Shown here: positions 30,922 to 38,864 of the stretch, one piece after another | How the letters are laid out: each line of letters begins with the position of its first letter | Numbering within the stretch: position 1 is the first letter of the stretch | IMG/VR virus record: IMGVR_UViG_3300031669_000001 | Span: 64,001 to 128,000 of that record | DNA length: 64,000 bases | Direction: 5' to 3' (one strand) | From: a virus | Position numbers and translations under genes: made by a program | The notes under the pieces: model-generated | What the model saw: the letters and a program-made list of their open reading frames with translations, nothing else | Told to the model about the DNA's origin: nothing | Databases searched by the model: none

Positions 30922-31365
30922 TCATCTCAAGAACATTTCTTTCTCAGTCATCACTCTGAACTTAATGCCATGACTCTTGCAAAATGCATCAGCTGCTGTC
31001 CACTTCGCCTGATTGATAACCATCTGAACTGCATCGTAGGTAGTTGGTTTCTTCCGAGTGATCCTGTTAGGATCTTGGCTTGACGGTTTAATTTCAATCA
31101 CTTCAGTGATAATGTCGCCTGTCCGATTCTTATACTTAACGATAAAGTCTGGAAAGTAGTTACACAGCTTCGGCTTACCATCAATGCTTCTCTTTATTGG
31201 GTGAAAATATGGAATTTTAAACTCTTCAGATCCCCACTTGATGACGTTTGGATTCTTGTCACAGAAGTCCATGAATCGAAGTTCCCATGAACTCAAAAAT
31301 CTAATCTTTCTAGGATCACCTAGATACTTTTCAACGTTGATTGGGGTATAAAGTCCTTTAGCCAT
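30922..31365 (-). CDS. 4: Head completion nuclease-like protein gp4 (gp50)
   Basis: 147 residues, the size of T4 gp4. It has YTPINVEKYLGDPRKIRF, SSWELRFMDFCDKNPNVI, WGSEEFKIPYFHPI and YFPDFIV followed by VIEIKPSSQ. The Glu, PD and E-x-K positions form a TnsA/PD-(D/E)XK-like active site. T4 gp4 is needed to complete DNA-filled heads before tail joining. Its ATG overlaps the stop of the gp54-like gene. Confidence 0.85.
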   Translation of the reverse strand: MAKGLYTPINVEKYLGDPRKIRFLSSWELRFMDFCDKNPNVIKWGSEEFKIPYFHPIKRSIDGKPKLCNYFPDFIVKYKNRTGDIITEVIEIKPSSQDPNRITRKKPTTYDAVQMVINQAKWTAADAFCKSHGIKFRVMTEKEMFLR

Positions 31366-32621
31366 TATGTAGAACTCTCAGGATTAAATGGTGATGGTGG
31401 AGTAGGTTGAGTTATAGTTTGATCTTGAACAGCAGCCTTGCCTCCATTGACAGCGTTGCTACCAGATGTGATAGATGCTAACGTTGTAGAAACGTTAAGT
31501 GACACAACATCAATCGCGCTGCTGGCTGCAGTTCCTATAGTCTTGTCAACTCCACTGATAATTTTTGCAGGACCTGCAAGCAATGGACTAAGGACGTTAC
31601 TTAACGCAGCCGGAACATGATTGAGGATATCGCTGCCTTTTCTAAGCGCGTCGTAGATGCCAGAAGTTTTGACTGTTGGAGGAGCATCTCCATACATTGG
31701 AGCTCCATCTATATGTCCCGCGTTAGGAATGCCAGAGGTTCCACCAGCTCTAAACAAATCTGTAACACCCCAAGAATAAAGAGTATTGTCGTTAACTGTT
31801 TTAAGATCTATCGCATCGTACGAGAACGTTATAGTTGCCATAGATCCAGTGTTGCTGTCTTCGTGACTCAGCTCATCAAATTCAAAAGTTTCAATGCGTG
31901 GATTTAAGAAAGTAAAACGATTGGCTCTTGGTCCGCCATTTTTTGTAAGATCAACGTAGATCTGTTCTAGAATTATCTTCTGACCTCGAGTGTTAGAATA
32001 TCCATTTGCGTAAGGAATTGTCGATGACGCCAATCCCCAGCCTCTATCGATACCGTAATTGCCTGCACCTACTCCAGAAGTCTGAGCCATGTAAGCTCTA
32101 AAGAAGTCATTGACGCTGTTGCCAATTTCATCCAAGAATGTAATTTGAAGAGGTTCGAGGATGGTATTTGTTAGAACTCTTGTTCTAAAGTTGTAATAAT
32201 TTACATCAACGTGATTGAATTTGATCTTTGGCTTATCACAACGATGAACGTAAAAATAAAAATCATCGCCACCTGGAAATCCAACAAATTGAACCTTAAA
32301 GAGGAACTTGAACTTTGGGTGATGCAAGTTCATGTCATCAGCATAGTGAATAGCTTCAAATTCACCAGCAACACCGAATTTTGCTGTGTTTATAGGAGCT
32401 AAAAGCCTATTAAGCTCTGTAGCACCAGGAAGAGGAATCTTACTAAGACCTGGAATTCTACTTTCTATCCCAGGAATTCCTCCAAGAGTTTGAGGTATCT
32501 GATTGCCTAATGAGAAGATTTCCGATGGTGATAAATTCTGAGCTTGAAACGCGTCTATCTCAGCCTGGATGCTTGGAGGGCTTCCTACTGTAAGGCCTAA
32601 AGCATTTACTGGATCTGTCAT
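31365..32621 (-). CDS. Baseplate/tail-tube initiator-like protein (gp54-like)
   Basis: 418 residues. The core (about 85-290) has a tube-protein pattern: FKFLFKVQFVGF, KPKIKFNHVDVNYYNFRTRV, EPLQITFLDEIGNSVNDFF and a final MATITFSYDAIDL strand, like T4 gp19/gp48/gp54 family proteins. Long Pro/Gly-rich N-terminal and Ser/Thr/Ala-rich C-terminal tails are unlike the tube itself. I favour gp54 (the protein that starts the tube on the baseplate), but gp48 or another tube-fold baseplate protein is possible. Confidence 0.55.
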   Translation of the reverse strand: MTDPVNALGLTVGSPPSIQAEIDAFQAQNLSPSEIFSLGNQIPQTLGGIPGIESRIPGLSKIPLPGATELNRLLAPINTAKFGVAGEFEAIHYADDMNLHHPKFKFLFKVQFVGFPGGDDFYFYVHRCDKPKIKFNHVDVNYYNFRTRVLTNTILEPLQITFLDEIGNSVNDFFRAYMAQTSGVGAGNYGIDRGWGLASSTIPYANGYSNTRGQKIILEQIYVDLTKNGGPRANRFTFLNPRIETFEFDELSHEDSNTGSMATITFSYDAIDLKTVNDNTLYSWGVTDLFRAGGTSGIPNAGHIDGAPMYGDAPPTVKTSGIYDALRKGSDILNHVPAALSNVLSPLLAGPAKIISGVDKTIGTAASSAIDVVSLNVSTTLASITSGSNAVNGGKAAVQDQTITQPTPPSPFNPESST

Positions 32622-33118
32622 TTATCTTTCTTCTTAGAAGGTTTTTCTTGCTCTACATCTTCATCTTCATCTTTGCCTTGCTTGAGAATCTTCAGGAGGT
32701 CTATCACCAACTTTTGAGCAGATCTTCCAAGCTTAGTCCCGAGAGAAATTTCACGAAGGTAGGATACGTCTGACTTTACGATGTAACCTAGCTTTTTCTT
32801 AGTATCTATTTCATGCTTCAAAAAAAGCTTTTTGATCTGTTTGTCTATAGCACCACCTTTTTCTATCTTCAAAGGTGTAAGAGAATCTATCTCAAATTCA
32901 CCAGAGTCAGTGCTGTTGTCAAATGTTAAGTTGATAGGTTTACCATTTGCACCTTTGATGGTGCTCTTCTCATGGGCTACGCCCAGATAATCTTTATCCT
33001 TGTCTCTCTTAGGATCCTTGACGATTCCAGCCTTTTGACGAAATAGCAGCATCGCGATAGCATCTATCGGCAGCAGCTTTTCCTTCTTTTTCTCTTCAAA
33101 TAGATCACAGATTTTCAT
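32618..33118 (-). CDS. Putative capsid-targeted protein, MKICDLFEEK type (166 aa)
   Basis: I chose the ATG at 33118, 7 bases after GGAG; the track upstream encodes only MEMG in frame. Leader MKICDLFEEKKKEK has LFE-E. The body is Lys-rich throughout, with a very basic and acidic tail (GKDEDEDVEQEKPSKKKDK). This composition is like that of T4 internal proteins. It is preceded by its own late promoter and a terminator. Confidence 0.65.
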   Translation of the reverse strand: MKICDLFEEKKKEKLLPIDAIAMLLFRQKAGIVKDPKRDKDKDYLGVAHEKSTIKGANGKPINLTFDNSTDSGEFEIDSLTPLKIEKGGAIDKQIKKLFLKHEIDTKKKLGYIVKSDVSYLREISLGTKLGRSAQKLVIDLLKILKQGKDEDEDVEQEKPSKKKDK

Positions 33119-33139
33119 ACCCATCTCCAAATTTTTAAG

Positions 33140-33147
33140 TATTTATA
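33140..33147 (-). promoter_or_regulatory. Late-type promoter box TATAAATA
   Basis: A perfect box on the minus strand, 21 bases before the ATG at 33118 and just after the terminator at 33157. It would drive the 33118 gene, the gp54-like gene, gene 4 and those beyond. Confidence 0.75.
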
Positions 33148-33156
33148 AACAAAGAA

Positions 33157-33181
33157 GGCGAATGCATTTTCTGCATTCGCC
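33157..33181 (-). terminator. Terminator after the 33202-34854 gene group
   Basis: A perfect 10-bp stem (GGCGAATGCA/TGCATTCGCC) with a 5-base loop, followed on the minus strand by TTCTTTGTTT. It ends the upstream cluster 20 bases after the 33202 stop. Confidence 0.8.
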
Positions 33182-33201
33182 TCTAAAGGATAGAATTGAT
33201 G

Positions 33202-33429
33202 TTAAATTTTGTTACGTTTACCGTTTAGATCAGCGGGACCTACTATCTTGTCCTTTTCCATTTCATCCAACAATCTATAAGCTAATTCAATTGAAATTTG
33301 CATCTTACGAGCTAGCGCAGGCCCAGAGATTCTATCTAGTTCAGTGATAGACTTCTTAGCGCGATCATACATGACTTCACGGTCATGTATGTTACGACGA
33401 TCTTGTTGTAGAATTTCAAAAAGCTTCAT
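33202..33429 (-). CDS. Putative capsid-targeted winged-helix-like protein (75 aa)
   Basis: Leader MKLFEILQQDRRN. Residues 30-70 read as a winged helix (ELDRISGPALARKMQISIE, then YRLLDEMEKDKIVGP), similar to the FtsK gamma/MarR type of fold. A packaged DNA-binding protein is therefore possible. The gene overlaps the upstream one by 4 bases and is followed by a strong terminator. Confidence 0.6.
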   Translation of the reverse strand: MKLFEILQQDRRNIHDREVMYDRAKKSITELDRISGPALARKMQISIELAYRLLDEMEKDKIVGPADLNGKRNKI

Positions 33430-33704
33430 CGTTTTCCGTAATGACCATTGAAGCTTTTTTGATCCAATTCAATTGTGATGGTACCTTTGTAAAAGATGCT
33501 TGAGTGCTGGGAATCTTGAAGATCAAACTTGACGATGCCTTTTCTCAGATCAGAATCCTTTGATACATTTGTAATCTTGCCAGAGATTTCTTTACCGAAA
33601 ACTTTCTGAATGTTCTTGCTTATAGCACCAGCCATAGCGTGCTGCTCGGTAGACCAGTCACCAGAAGATTCTTTTAACTTCAACAACTCTTTTATCAAGC
33701 TCAT
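33426..33704 (-). CDS. Putative capsid-targeted protein, MSLIKELLKLKES type (92 aa)
   Basis: The leader MSLIKELLKLKESSGD includes an LKE-S site at 10-12. The body is a short, basic, beta-rich domain (ISGKITNVSKDSDLRKGIVK, FYKGTITIELDQKS). No family is recognised. It has 4-base overlaps on both sides. Confidence 0.6.
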   Translation of the reverse strand: MSLIKELLKLKESSGDWSTEQHAMAGAISKNIQKVFGKEISGKITNVSKDSDLRKGIVKFDLQDSQHSSIFYKGTITIELDQKSFNGHYGKR

Positions 33705-34204
33705 TTTAATCCCCTGTAACCTGCAACGTGACGCTGGAATAATTTTACTTGACGTTGAACCTCTGCAATAGAACAGGTTTTAAGCTTATCTGTTTCTTTT
33801 GAAGCTACACCCATCTTTCTCATCATGGCTATTGCTTCTTTCCTGAGCTTTGCATCTGTCGGAGATTCCTTTTTGACAGGCTTAACAGGAACACCTTTTT
33901 GTGTAAAATCCTCTTTAAGAGATTTTAGATGTTGTCTTTCAGCGCTCTTCAACTTTGGGATGAAATTTTTCACGTAATTTTCATCTTTATCTACATAAGC
34001 TTGAGCCATATCCGTTGCTTGATATTCTCTATCAGTAACATAATCTTTTCCAGCAGATTCTCCGTTCTTAAAAAATTTAACGGTATATTCAGCTTTGCTA
34101 GAGTCGTGATATTTTTTAGCAGTTCGAGTCTTATCAGCACTTATGTAAGAATCGATTTCTTGACCGCCTTTTGTAAGATTCAACAATTCTTTTAATAGTT
34201 CCAC
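33701..34204 (-). CDS. Putative capsid-targeted protein, MELLKELLNLTK type (167 aa)
   Basis: The leader MELLKELLNLTKGGQEI is nearly identical in pattern to those of the neighbouring genes. The body is strongly basic (many Lys; AKKYHDSSKAEYTVKFFKNG). The C-terminal part has an RQVKLFQRHVAGYRGLK helix. There is no recognised domain; the charge suits association with packaged DNA. Confidence 0.6.
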   Translation of the reverse strand: MELLKELLNLTKGGQEIDSYISADKTRTAKKYHDSSKAEYTVKFFKNGESAGKDYVTDREYQATDMAQAYVDKDENYVKNFIPKLKSAERQHLKSLKEDFTQKGVPVKPVKKESPTDAKLRKEAIAMMRKMGVASKETDKLKTCSIAEVQRQVKLFQRHVAGYRGLK

Positions 34205-34213
34205 GATATTTCC

Positions 34214-34495
34214 TTAATAAGTCTTTCCACTTGGTGTGCATGTAGGATTATCCAACCACATAACTTCACCATTGCCATTATCTGGTCCAATTTTGCCCAT
34301 GCGCTTTAGCTTTAGCTTCTTCCTGTTAATCTTAGGAACAGACTGCTTTGGGCCTGCAGGGTAAGCTTGATCAGCGGAGAAGGATCGTTGAATCGCATCT
34401 GTTCCAAGGTAAACTATCTTATCGTTGCCCTTGTTTATCACTTCAGGACGCTTGATCTTAAAATTGTGTCCTTCAAAAAGTTCATCGAGTTTCAC
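34214..34495 (-). CDS. Putative capsid-targeted protein, MKLDELFEGH type (93 aa)
   Basis: The leader MKLDELFEGHNF contains LFE-G, an exact fit to the T4 gp21 consensus (L/I-x-E before a small residue). The body is short, basic and Pro/Gly-containing, without motif. It overlaps the upstream gene by 4 bases. Confidence 0.65.
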   Translation of the reverse strand: MKLDELFEGHNFKIKRPEVINKGNDKIVYLGTDAIQRSFSADQAYPAGPKQSVPKINRKKLKLKRMGKIGPDNGNGEVMWLDNPTCTPSGKTY

Positions 34496-34854
34496 TTGAA
34501 TTTCTTCAGCTTGGTGATCAATTTGTTTACTATTGCATTTTGTTCAACATTGTCACTCTTGTGTTTCTTCGCCCATTGTGCTTCATCTTGCAGTAAGTGT
34601 AAGGTCATCTTTGCTACTTGGGAAAGTCGATCGCTCCGTCCAGAAAACGGCATCAGGAATTCATCAAAGATCATTCCAACGTTGATGTAGCCTGGAGTGT
34701 TGTACTCGTTGCCTTTATCCTTGAGTGCAGCTTGTAGGATTCCAGCCATCTTGTCGCACGCGTCAGCAAAAAGATCGGCAGCAGTATCTGATCCTCCAAC
34801 AGTGTACGCGGAAAATCCTTCACTCAATAAATCTAATTCTTTTAGGATGCTCAT
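34492..34854 (-). CDS. Putative capsid-targeted protein, MSILKELDLLSEG type (120 aa)
   Basis: The leader MSILKELDLLSEGFSA contains LSE-G at 10-12, again fitting the gp21 consensus. The remainder is helical (AADLFADACDKMAGILQAAL...). It is the first gene of the cluster after the gene 19 terminator, with AAGGAAA upstream of its start. Confidence 0.6.
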   Translation of the reverse strand: MSILKELDLLSEGFSAYTVGGSDTAADLFADACDKMAGILQAALKDKGNEYNTPGYINVGMIFDEFLMPFSGRSDRLSQVAKMTLHLLQDEAQWAKKHKSDNVEQNAIVNKLITKLKKFK

Positions 34855-34876
34855 TTTCTTTTCCTTTATAGCAAAA

Positions 34877-34902
34877 GATCAACGGATTTTACCCCGTTGA
34901 TC
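34877..34902 (-). terminator. Terminator after tail tube gene 19
   Basis: A 9-bp stem (GATCAACGG/CCGTTGATC), 8-base loop, then TTTT on the minus strand, 24 bases after the gene 19 stop. Confidence 0.75.
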
Positions 34903-34926
34903 TCGAGTTTGAAACAGGGTCTAACC

Positions 34927-35523
34927 TTAACCGTTAAACATACCGCCGATAGCAGAACCCGTAACAGCAGAGTTAAGATTCTGACGAGCATGGTCGAAAC
35001 GAACGGTAAGATCGATAGTAACCTTTTCACCGGTTGCGTAATCCATTTCACCCCAGTTAACTGTCTGGAGAGAGCAACCTTCATAGATCCAGGATTCAGT
35101 GACAGCTTCATTACCATCTAGCATCTCAAGCTGCATAGCAAACTTGTAAGAGAATGCAGTTGGAGCTGCGTTAAGCCATGGGCCAGTTGCACCAATTAAG
35201 CGCTGTTGAAGCTCAAGCTGTTGTTGAATAGCGTGAGTTGCGCGGTTGGTGATGTCATCTTCGATAGTCAGAGTTGCAGGTTCAAACGTGTGTTTGCCCA
35301 GAACGTAGATGCGAGAGTTGTAACGATCAAGTTGAATTTCTTCCCATGAAAGACTAGGACGAGTAGCAGTAATTACTTGAAGTGAAAGATCATTCGGTAC
35401 GCTTGCGTTAGAAGCGGATACACCGCCTAGACCAGTAAACAGCGCTCTCCAACGGTTTTTAGCCTTTGGTTGAAGAATACCGTTACCAACACCTGCAATT
35501 CCGACTTGTGAGAGAGTAGCCAT
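34927..35523 (-). CDS. 19: Tail tube protein gp19
   Basis: The protein has 198 residues (T4: 163). It has the N-terminal GNGILQPKAKNRWRALF, then SWEEIQLDRYNSRIYVLGKH, WEPATLTIEDD-like FEPATLTIEDDITN and WIYEGCSLQTVNWGEMDYA plus a closing IDLTVRFDHA strand, the T4 gp19 pattern. It stacks into the inner tube of the contractile tail. A perfect late promoter precedes it and a terminator follows. Confidence 0.88.
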   Translation of the reverse strand: MATLSQVGIAGVGNGILQPKAKNRWRALFTGLGGVSASNASVPNDLSLQVITATRPSLSWEEIQLDRYNSRIYVLGKHTFEPATLTIEDDITNRATHAIQQQLELQQRLIGATGPWLNAAPTAFSYKFAMQLEMLDGNEAVTESWIYEGCSLQTVNWGEMDYATGEKVTIDLTVRFDHARQNLNSAVTGSAIGGMFNG

Positions 35524-35576
35524 TGTAAAATTTCTCCTATTTGATGCGAGTTTGCATCAGTTTCTTTGGACAATAT

Positions 35577-35584
35577 TATTTATA
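35577..35584 (-). promoter_or_regulatory. Late-type promoter box TATAAATA for gene 19
   Basis: A perfect late consensus on the minus strand, 54 bases before the gene 19 ATG. It lies in the gap after the fibre gene. Confidence 0.75.
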
Positions 35585-35588
35585 CGGG

Positions 35589-36206
35589 TTAAACAACTGG
35601 AAGTCCTGTGGTTGAATCTATCCAAGGCCCGGTAGGTCCAGTAACTGAGAAACAAAGTGTGCCTGTAACGTGAGCACCAATTGCATCACTCACAAAGATT
35701 ATTTCGCCTTGTGTAGTATATGCTGGAAGACTACCAACAGTATATAATCCCAAAAAGTTACTTCCATTTGTTCCTTGAGCACCAGTAGGACCTGTTGCTC
35801 CATCAGCACCAGTAGGACCAGTTGCTCCTTCTGCACCGGTAGGACCTGTAACGGTTGAATCTGCACCTGTTAAGCCTGTAGGACCCGTAGCACCATCTGG
35901 ACCTGTAGGACCTGTAACAGTAGAATCTACACCATTTAAACCTGCAGGGCCTACTAGACCTGTAGGACCTGTTGGACCTTCAATTCCAGCAATACCTGTA
36001 GGACCCATAGGACCTGCTATTCCAGTAGGGCCAGTTGGTCCACCGGATCCTATAGAATAAGATAAATTATTCCAAGTATTAACACCATCACCGTATTTGA
36101 TTTTGCCTGTATCTATCTCTAAACCAGGTTCACCTTGAGCTAAAATTGGATTCGTTGATGTCCAATTTGCTGCATTATCGCGTCTTAACTGAATTTTACT
36201 TGCCAT
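35589..36206 (-). CDS. Collagen-like tail fibre protein
   Basis: 205 residues. Residues 1-50 ([20 protein letters not shown], then [17 protein letters not shown]) match the N-terminal attachment module found in many tail fibres and Mtd-type proteins. Residues 53-147 are about 30 Gly-x-y triplets rich in GPTGPTG and GATGPTG, a collagen-like stalk that should trimerise. A short C-terminal head ends with [13 protein letters not shown]. It is small for a receptor-binding fibre. A late-type box lies upstream. Confidence 0.85.
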   Translation of the reverse strand: MASKIQLRRDNAANWTSTNPILAQGEPGLEIDTGKIKYGDGVNTWNNLSYSIGSGGPTGPTGIAGPMGPTGIAGIEGPTGPTGLVGPAGLNGVDSTVTGPTGPDGATGPTGLTGADSTVTGPTGAEGATGPTGADGATGPTGAQGTNGSNFLGLYTVGSLPAYTTQGEIIFVSDAIGAHVTGTLCFSVTGPTGPWIDSTTGLPVV

Positions 36207-36238
36207 TTTAACTTCTCCACTTGTGGAATATTCAAGGT

Positions 36239-36246
36239 TATTTATG
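36239..36246 (-). promoter_or_regulatory. Late-type promoter box CATAAATA for the fibre gene
   Basis: A one-base variant of TATAAATA on the minus strand, 33 bases before the ATG at 36206. Confidence 0.55.
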
Positions 36247-36281
36247 ATTCATGTGCATAGAACTTCAAGATAGGACGTTAA

Positions 36282-36566
36282 TCAAGCGTCTCCACCGTCA
36301 ATTACAAAATCGGAACCAAGGTTTCCATCAAATGTTTGATCTGTCAAACCGTGTACTGAGATTGAAGTTCCACCATCAACATATGAAGCTTTTATTTCAT
36401 AAATGGTTACAGCCCCGCCGCCATCTATGTCAACATTGCTGCTTACAATTCCAAGAGATGATGCCAATGCATTTATTTCATCAACTGCTATCTGAAAGTT
36501 ACTTCGAATGTCAGCAGTCTTTGGGTTCCAATGTGTAGGTTTTGTTGCATCAATTTGTGATTTCAT
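36282..36566 (-). CDS. Small virion-associated protein, unknown (94 aa)
   Basis: It reads as a helical N-terminal half (ADIRSNFQIAVDEINALASS) and a Gly/Asp-rich beta C-terminal half. It lies between gp15 and the collagen-like fibre, so a structural or fibre-accessory function is likely by context. No family is recognised. Confidence 0.55.
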   Translation of the reverse strand: MKSQIDATKPTHWNPKTADIRSNFQIAVDEINALASSLGIVSSNVDIDGGGAVTIYEIKASYVDGGTSISVHGLTDQTFDGNLGSDFVIDGGDA

Positions 36567-36577
36567 GATCTTTCCTT

Positions 36578-37621
36578 TTAGTCAGGATTCGGTAGAGATT
36601 CTGAATTTTCCTGCTCTTCATTCCAAGGCGCAGCGCCGTCATCCCAATTTACACCACCCGTTGGTACGTTAGCATTTATTGTTGCAGTACCGTCACCAGT
36701 TCCTGCATTTGTAGCGATGAATGTAGTACCTATCGTATTTGATATCGATCCACACTGAGTAAAATCTGTTGGAATAGGCGTACCAATAGTTTCAATCTCA
36801 TACGTCTGACCGACTACAAATGAGCCGGCAGTTATAGAAGCTGTAGTGCTGTCCCAAACACCAGGACCTTCATCGCCTGTTACAGTGAATGCTGTTACTG
36901 GACCTGCAGATCCGAATGGGACCAACTCGCCATTTTCATCTATCTCATCTAGAGTAAGTTTATCCAAGTCACCAATTCTAACTGTGATGCTTTGAATCAA
37001 ATCATTTCTAACTTCAATTGGTGGTGACAACCATACTGGAAGTTCAAATTGAAGAGTCCAGATTATCATTCGACGATCCACGCCCATCGGATAATTCTCT
37101 TCATTTTGCATACTGCGCAGAAACAGCTTTGCAATCTTCGTCCAGTCAAATGGCGCGTCGTTGAACTGTAGTTGAAGATCATAATCAAATAGGATCAAAA
37201 TTTGTTCTAAGATCTGGAACATTTGATCTGTGTTTGAAGCATATACTGCGAGTTCCATCTGCATGTTGTAAGGTATCGCCATAACTCGTCTTAGAGTTTT
37301 AACATCATCTGGAAACACACCGCCTTGTTCTAACATCGTCCTTCGATCAACTTGATTTACACCGTGAAGCCTATCAGGAGCAAGTTCAAGTCCTGTCATG
37401 TATGCAGACATCATTGGAATGGTGTGAAGCTTGTTTTGAGTGTTACCAGCCGCGATGGCCGCAGTTACTCGATCACTTGAACCGTACCTCACGGGGACCG
37501 TCATGGTGATCAATTTTCCAGCACCATCAAGACCACCGGTAACCTGCATTCCTGTAAAAACGTTTGCGAAACCAAGAATGAACTTCTTGAGTTGCTGATT
37601 GTAGTAATAATTTCTGATCAT
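36578..37621 (-). CDS. 15: Tail sheath stabiliser/tail completion protein gp15
   Basis: 347 residues (T4: 272). The first 230 residues follow T4 gp15: NYYYNQQLKKFILGFANVF, KLITMTVPVRYGS, DQMFQILEQILILFDYDLQL and RRMIIWTLQFELPVWLSPP. gp15 forms the terminal ring of the tail. Residues 264-315 are an added domain (AGSFVVGQTYEIETIG, TDFTQCGS, IGTTFIATNAGTGDGT) also present in the gp13 protein at residues 29-82. The start overlaps the ADP-ribosyltransferase-like gene by 4 bases. Confidence 0.85.
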   Translation of the reverse strand: MIRNYYYNQQLKKFILGFANVFTGMQVTGGLDGAGKLITMTVPVRYGSSDRVTAAIAAGNTQNKLHTIPMMSAYMTGLELAPDRLHGVNQVDRRTMLEQGGVFPDDVKTLRRVMAIPYNMQMELAVYASNTDQMFQILEQILILFDYDLQLQFNDAPFDWTKIAKLFLRSMQNEENYPMGVDRRMIIWTLQFELPVWLSPPIEVRNDLIQSITVRIGDLDKLTLDEIDENGELVPFGSAGPVTAFTVTGDEGPGVWDSTTASITAGSFVVGQTYEIETIGTPIPTDFTQCGSISNTIGTTFIATNAGTGDGTATINANVPTGGVNWDDGAAPWNEEQENSESLPNPD

Positions 37622-38160
37622 TTTATGACCTTTATAGTTGCTAATCTCTTCTTATCATCTCGTGAGACTATCTCAAACTTTAAATTACGAGGTAACAAAT
37701 AATTGTCTTCCCAATCTGCTAATTTTTTAGCTTCAGGAGGCGCAATAGTTGAATCTTTTACTACTTGAGATAGGTCTAACACGGGAACACCTCTTGGTAC
37801 TTGAATCGTTAAGATCATCCTATCATCTGGGTGAACATAACCTGGATGTTTTACCATTCCCTTATTTGGCGATGTAGTGACAAATCCTTTGTCGATAAAA
37901 GTATCACCTACTTTCTTATCATTTAATGCATACATCGGAATAGCTCTGTACAGAATCATTGACTTAGAGTTAGGTGCCCTCTCAATTACTTTATCTAGCA
38001 ACTTGATCGCATTAGCCTGTAATTCCTTGACGTTCTTATCATTGAATCTCAAAGTACTGTTAAGCCACCCTGAATCTCTCAAGTAATCTAGCACAGCCTT
38101 ATTTTCTTCTTCAGTCTGCGCTTCACCTGCCATCTCCAAAAGTTCTTTAAATAGATGCAT
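37618..38160 (-). CDS. Putative capsid-targeted ADP-ribosyltransferase-like protein
   Basis: The protein has 180 residues. Leader MHLFKELLEMAGEAQ with LLE-M. ART fold elements: MILYRAIP with the NAD-binding Arg72, VGDTFIDKGFVTTSP with the S-T-S-type strand (94-98), MILTIQVPRGVPVLDL, and WEDNYLLPRNLKFEIV. At the ExE position it has Glu151-Asp-Asn153, so the usually invariant second Glu is Asn. T4 Alt is a packaged ADP-ribosyltransferase with a capsid-targeting leader, so the parallel is close. Activity is doubtful until tested. Confidence 0.68.
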   Translation of the reverse strand: MHLFKELLEMAGEAQTEEENKAVLDYLRDSGWLNSTLRFNDKNVKELQANAIKLLDKVIERAPNSKSMILYRAIPMYALNDKKVGDTFIDKGFVTTSPNKGMVKHPGYVHPDDRMILTIQVPRGVPVLDLSQVVKDSTIAPPEAKKLADWEDNYLLPRNLKFEIVSRDDKKRLATIKVIK

Positions 38161-38827
38161 ACATCTTCAATTCATTTTTCCACTTGGTAACATACTCTGG
38201 ATTCAATCCTGTGTGGTGACGAACATTTGTAATTCCCACGTTATACGCGTGGATAGCCTTATCTTTACTTCCAAGCTTATGGTAGTATCTGCTCAGAATG
38301 TCGGAAGCAAATTCTACCTGCTTATCCATGTTTCCTTTCAAATCTTTCGCTTTAATACCCCAAACCTTTGGACGAACTTGTGTAAGACCTATTGCTTTGT
38401 CATGCCTAAGTCCAGATTTAGCAGCTGGATTAAAGCTACTTTCAATTCCAATGACAGCTAACAGATCGGTGGCTTTTGGGAAAACAGGATCAGCATATTT
38501 TGTTACAAGCTCAACTATATGCTTCGCTTTTGCAGGCGAGACACTGTTTTTATACTTGTCAAGGACGATGTCAGTCAGCTTAGAAACTATTTCTTTCTCT
38601 TTTTCTGCCGAAGACTTTGCGGCTTTAGCTTCGGCTTCGGCTTTATCTACCTTCGACTGCGCAGCTTTTTGTGCCGCGGTAATTTGTGTCTTTACTTGTT
38701 GAGTATCATGACTGTGAATAGCACCTGATGCCAAACCTGCTGCCAATGCAGCTCCTGCTACAGCATGTCTTAGCTTGATCTCGTCAAGTTGTTCATCTTC
38801 CAGGATTATTTCATTCACCTTCATCAT
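38147..38827 (-). CDS. Putative capsid-targeted lytic transglycosylase (SLT domain)
   Basis: 226 residues. The leader MMKVNEIILEDEQLDE contains two x-x-E sites. A hydrophobic Ala/Gly segment (22-36) and a long Ala/Lys/Glu helix (42-85) follow. The SLT domain is C-terminal: LLAVIGIESSFNPAAKS with catalytic Glu129, IGLTQVRP, and AIHAYNVGITNV. It would cleave peptidoglycan, most usefully during DNA entry if carried in the head or tail. It overlaps the ADP-ribosyltransferase-like gene by 14 bases. Confidence 0.8.
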   Translation of the reverse strand: MMKVNEIILEDEQLDEIKLRHAVAGAALAAGLASGAIHSHDTQQVKTQITAAQKAAQSKVDKAEAEAKAAKSSAEKEKEIVSKLTDIVLDKYKNSVSPAKAKHIVELVTKYADPVFPKATDLLAVIGIESSFNPAAKSGLRHDKAIGLTQVRPKVWGIKAKDLKGNMDKQVEFASDILSRYYHKLGSKDKAIHAYNVGITNVRHHTGLNPEYVTKWKNELKMYASI

Positions 38828-38864
38828 GAGGCCTTTGTAATAGAGATTGATTATTTACGGTTTT

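Noticed and set aside
35760-36050. Regularly spaced short repeats that look like a CRISPR or satellite
   Set aside because: They encode Gly-x-y collagen triplets of the tail fibre in frame; there are no spacers of uniform length.
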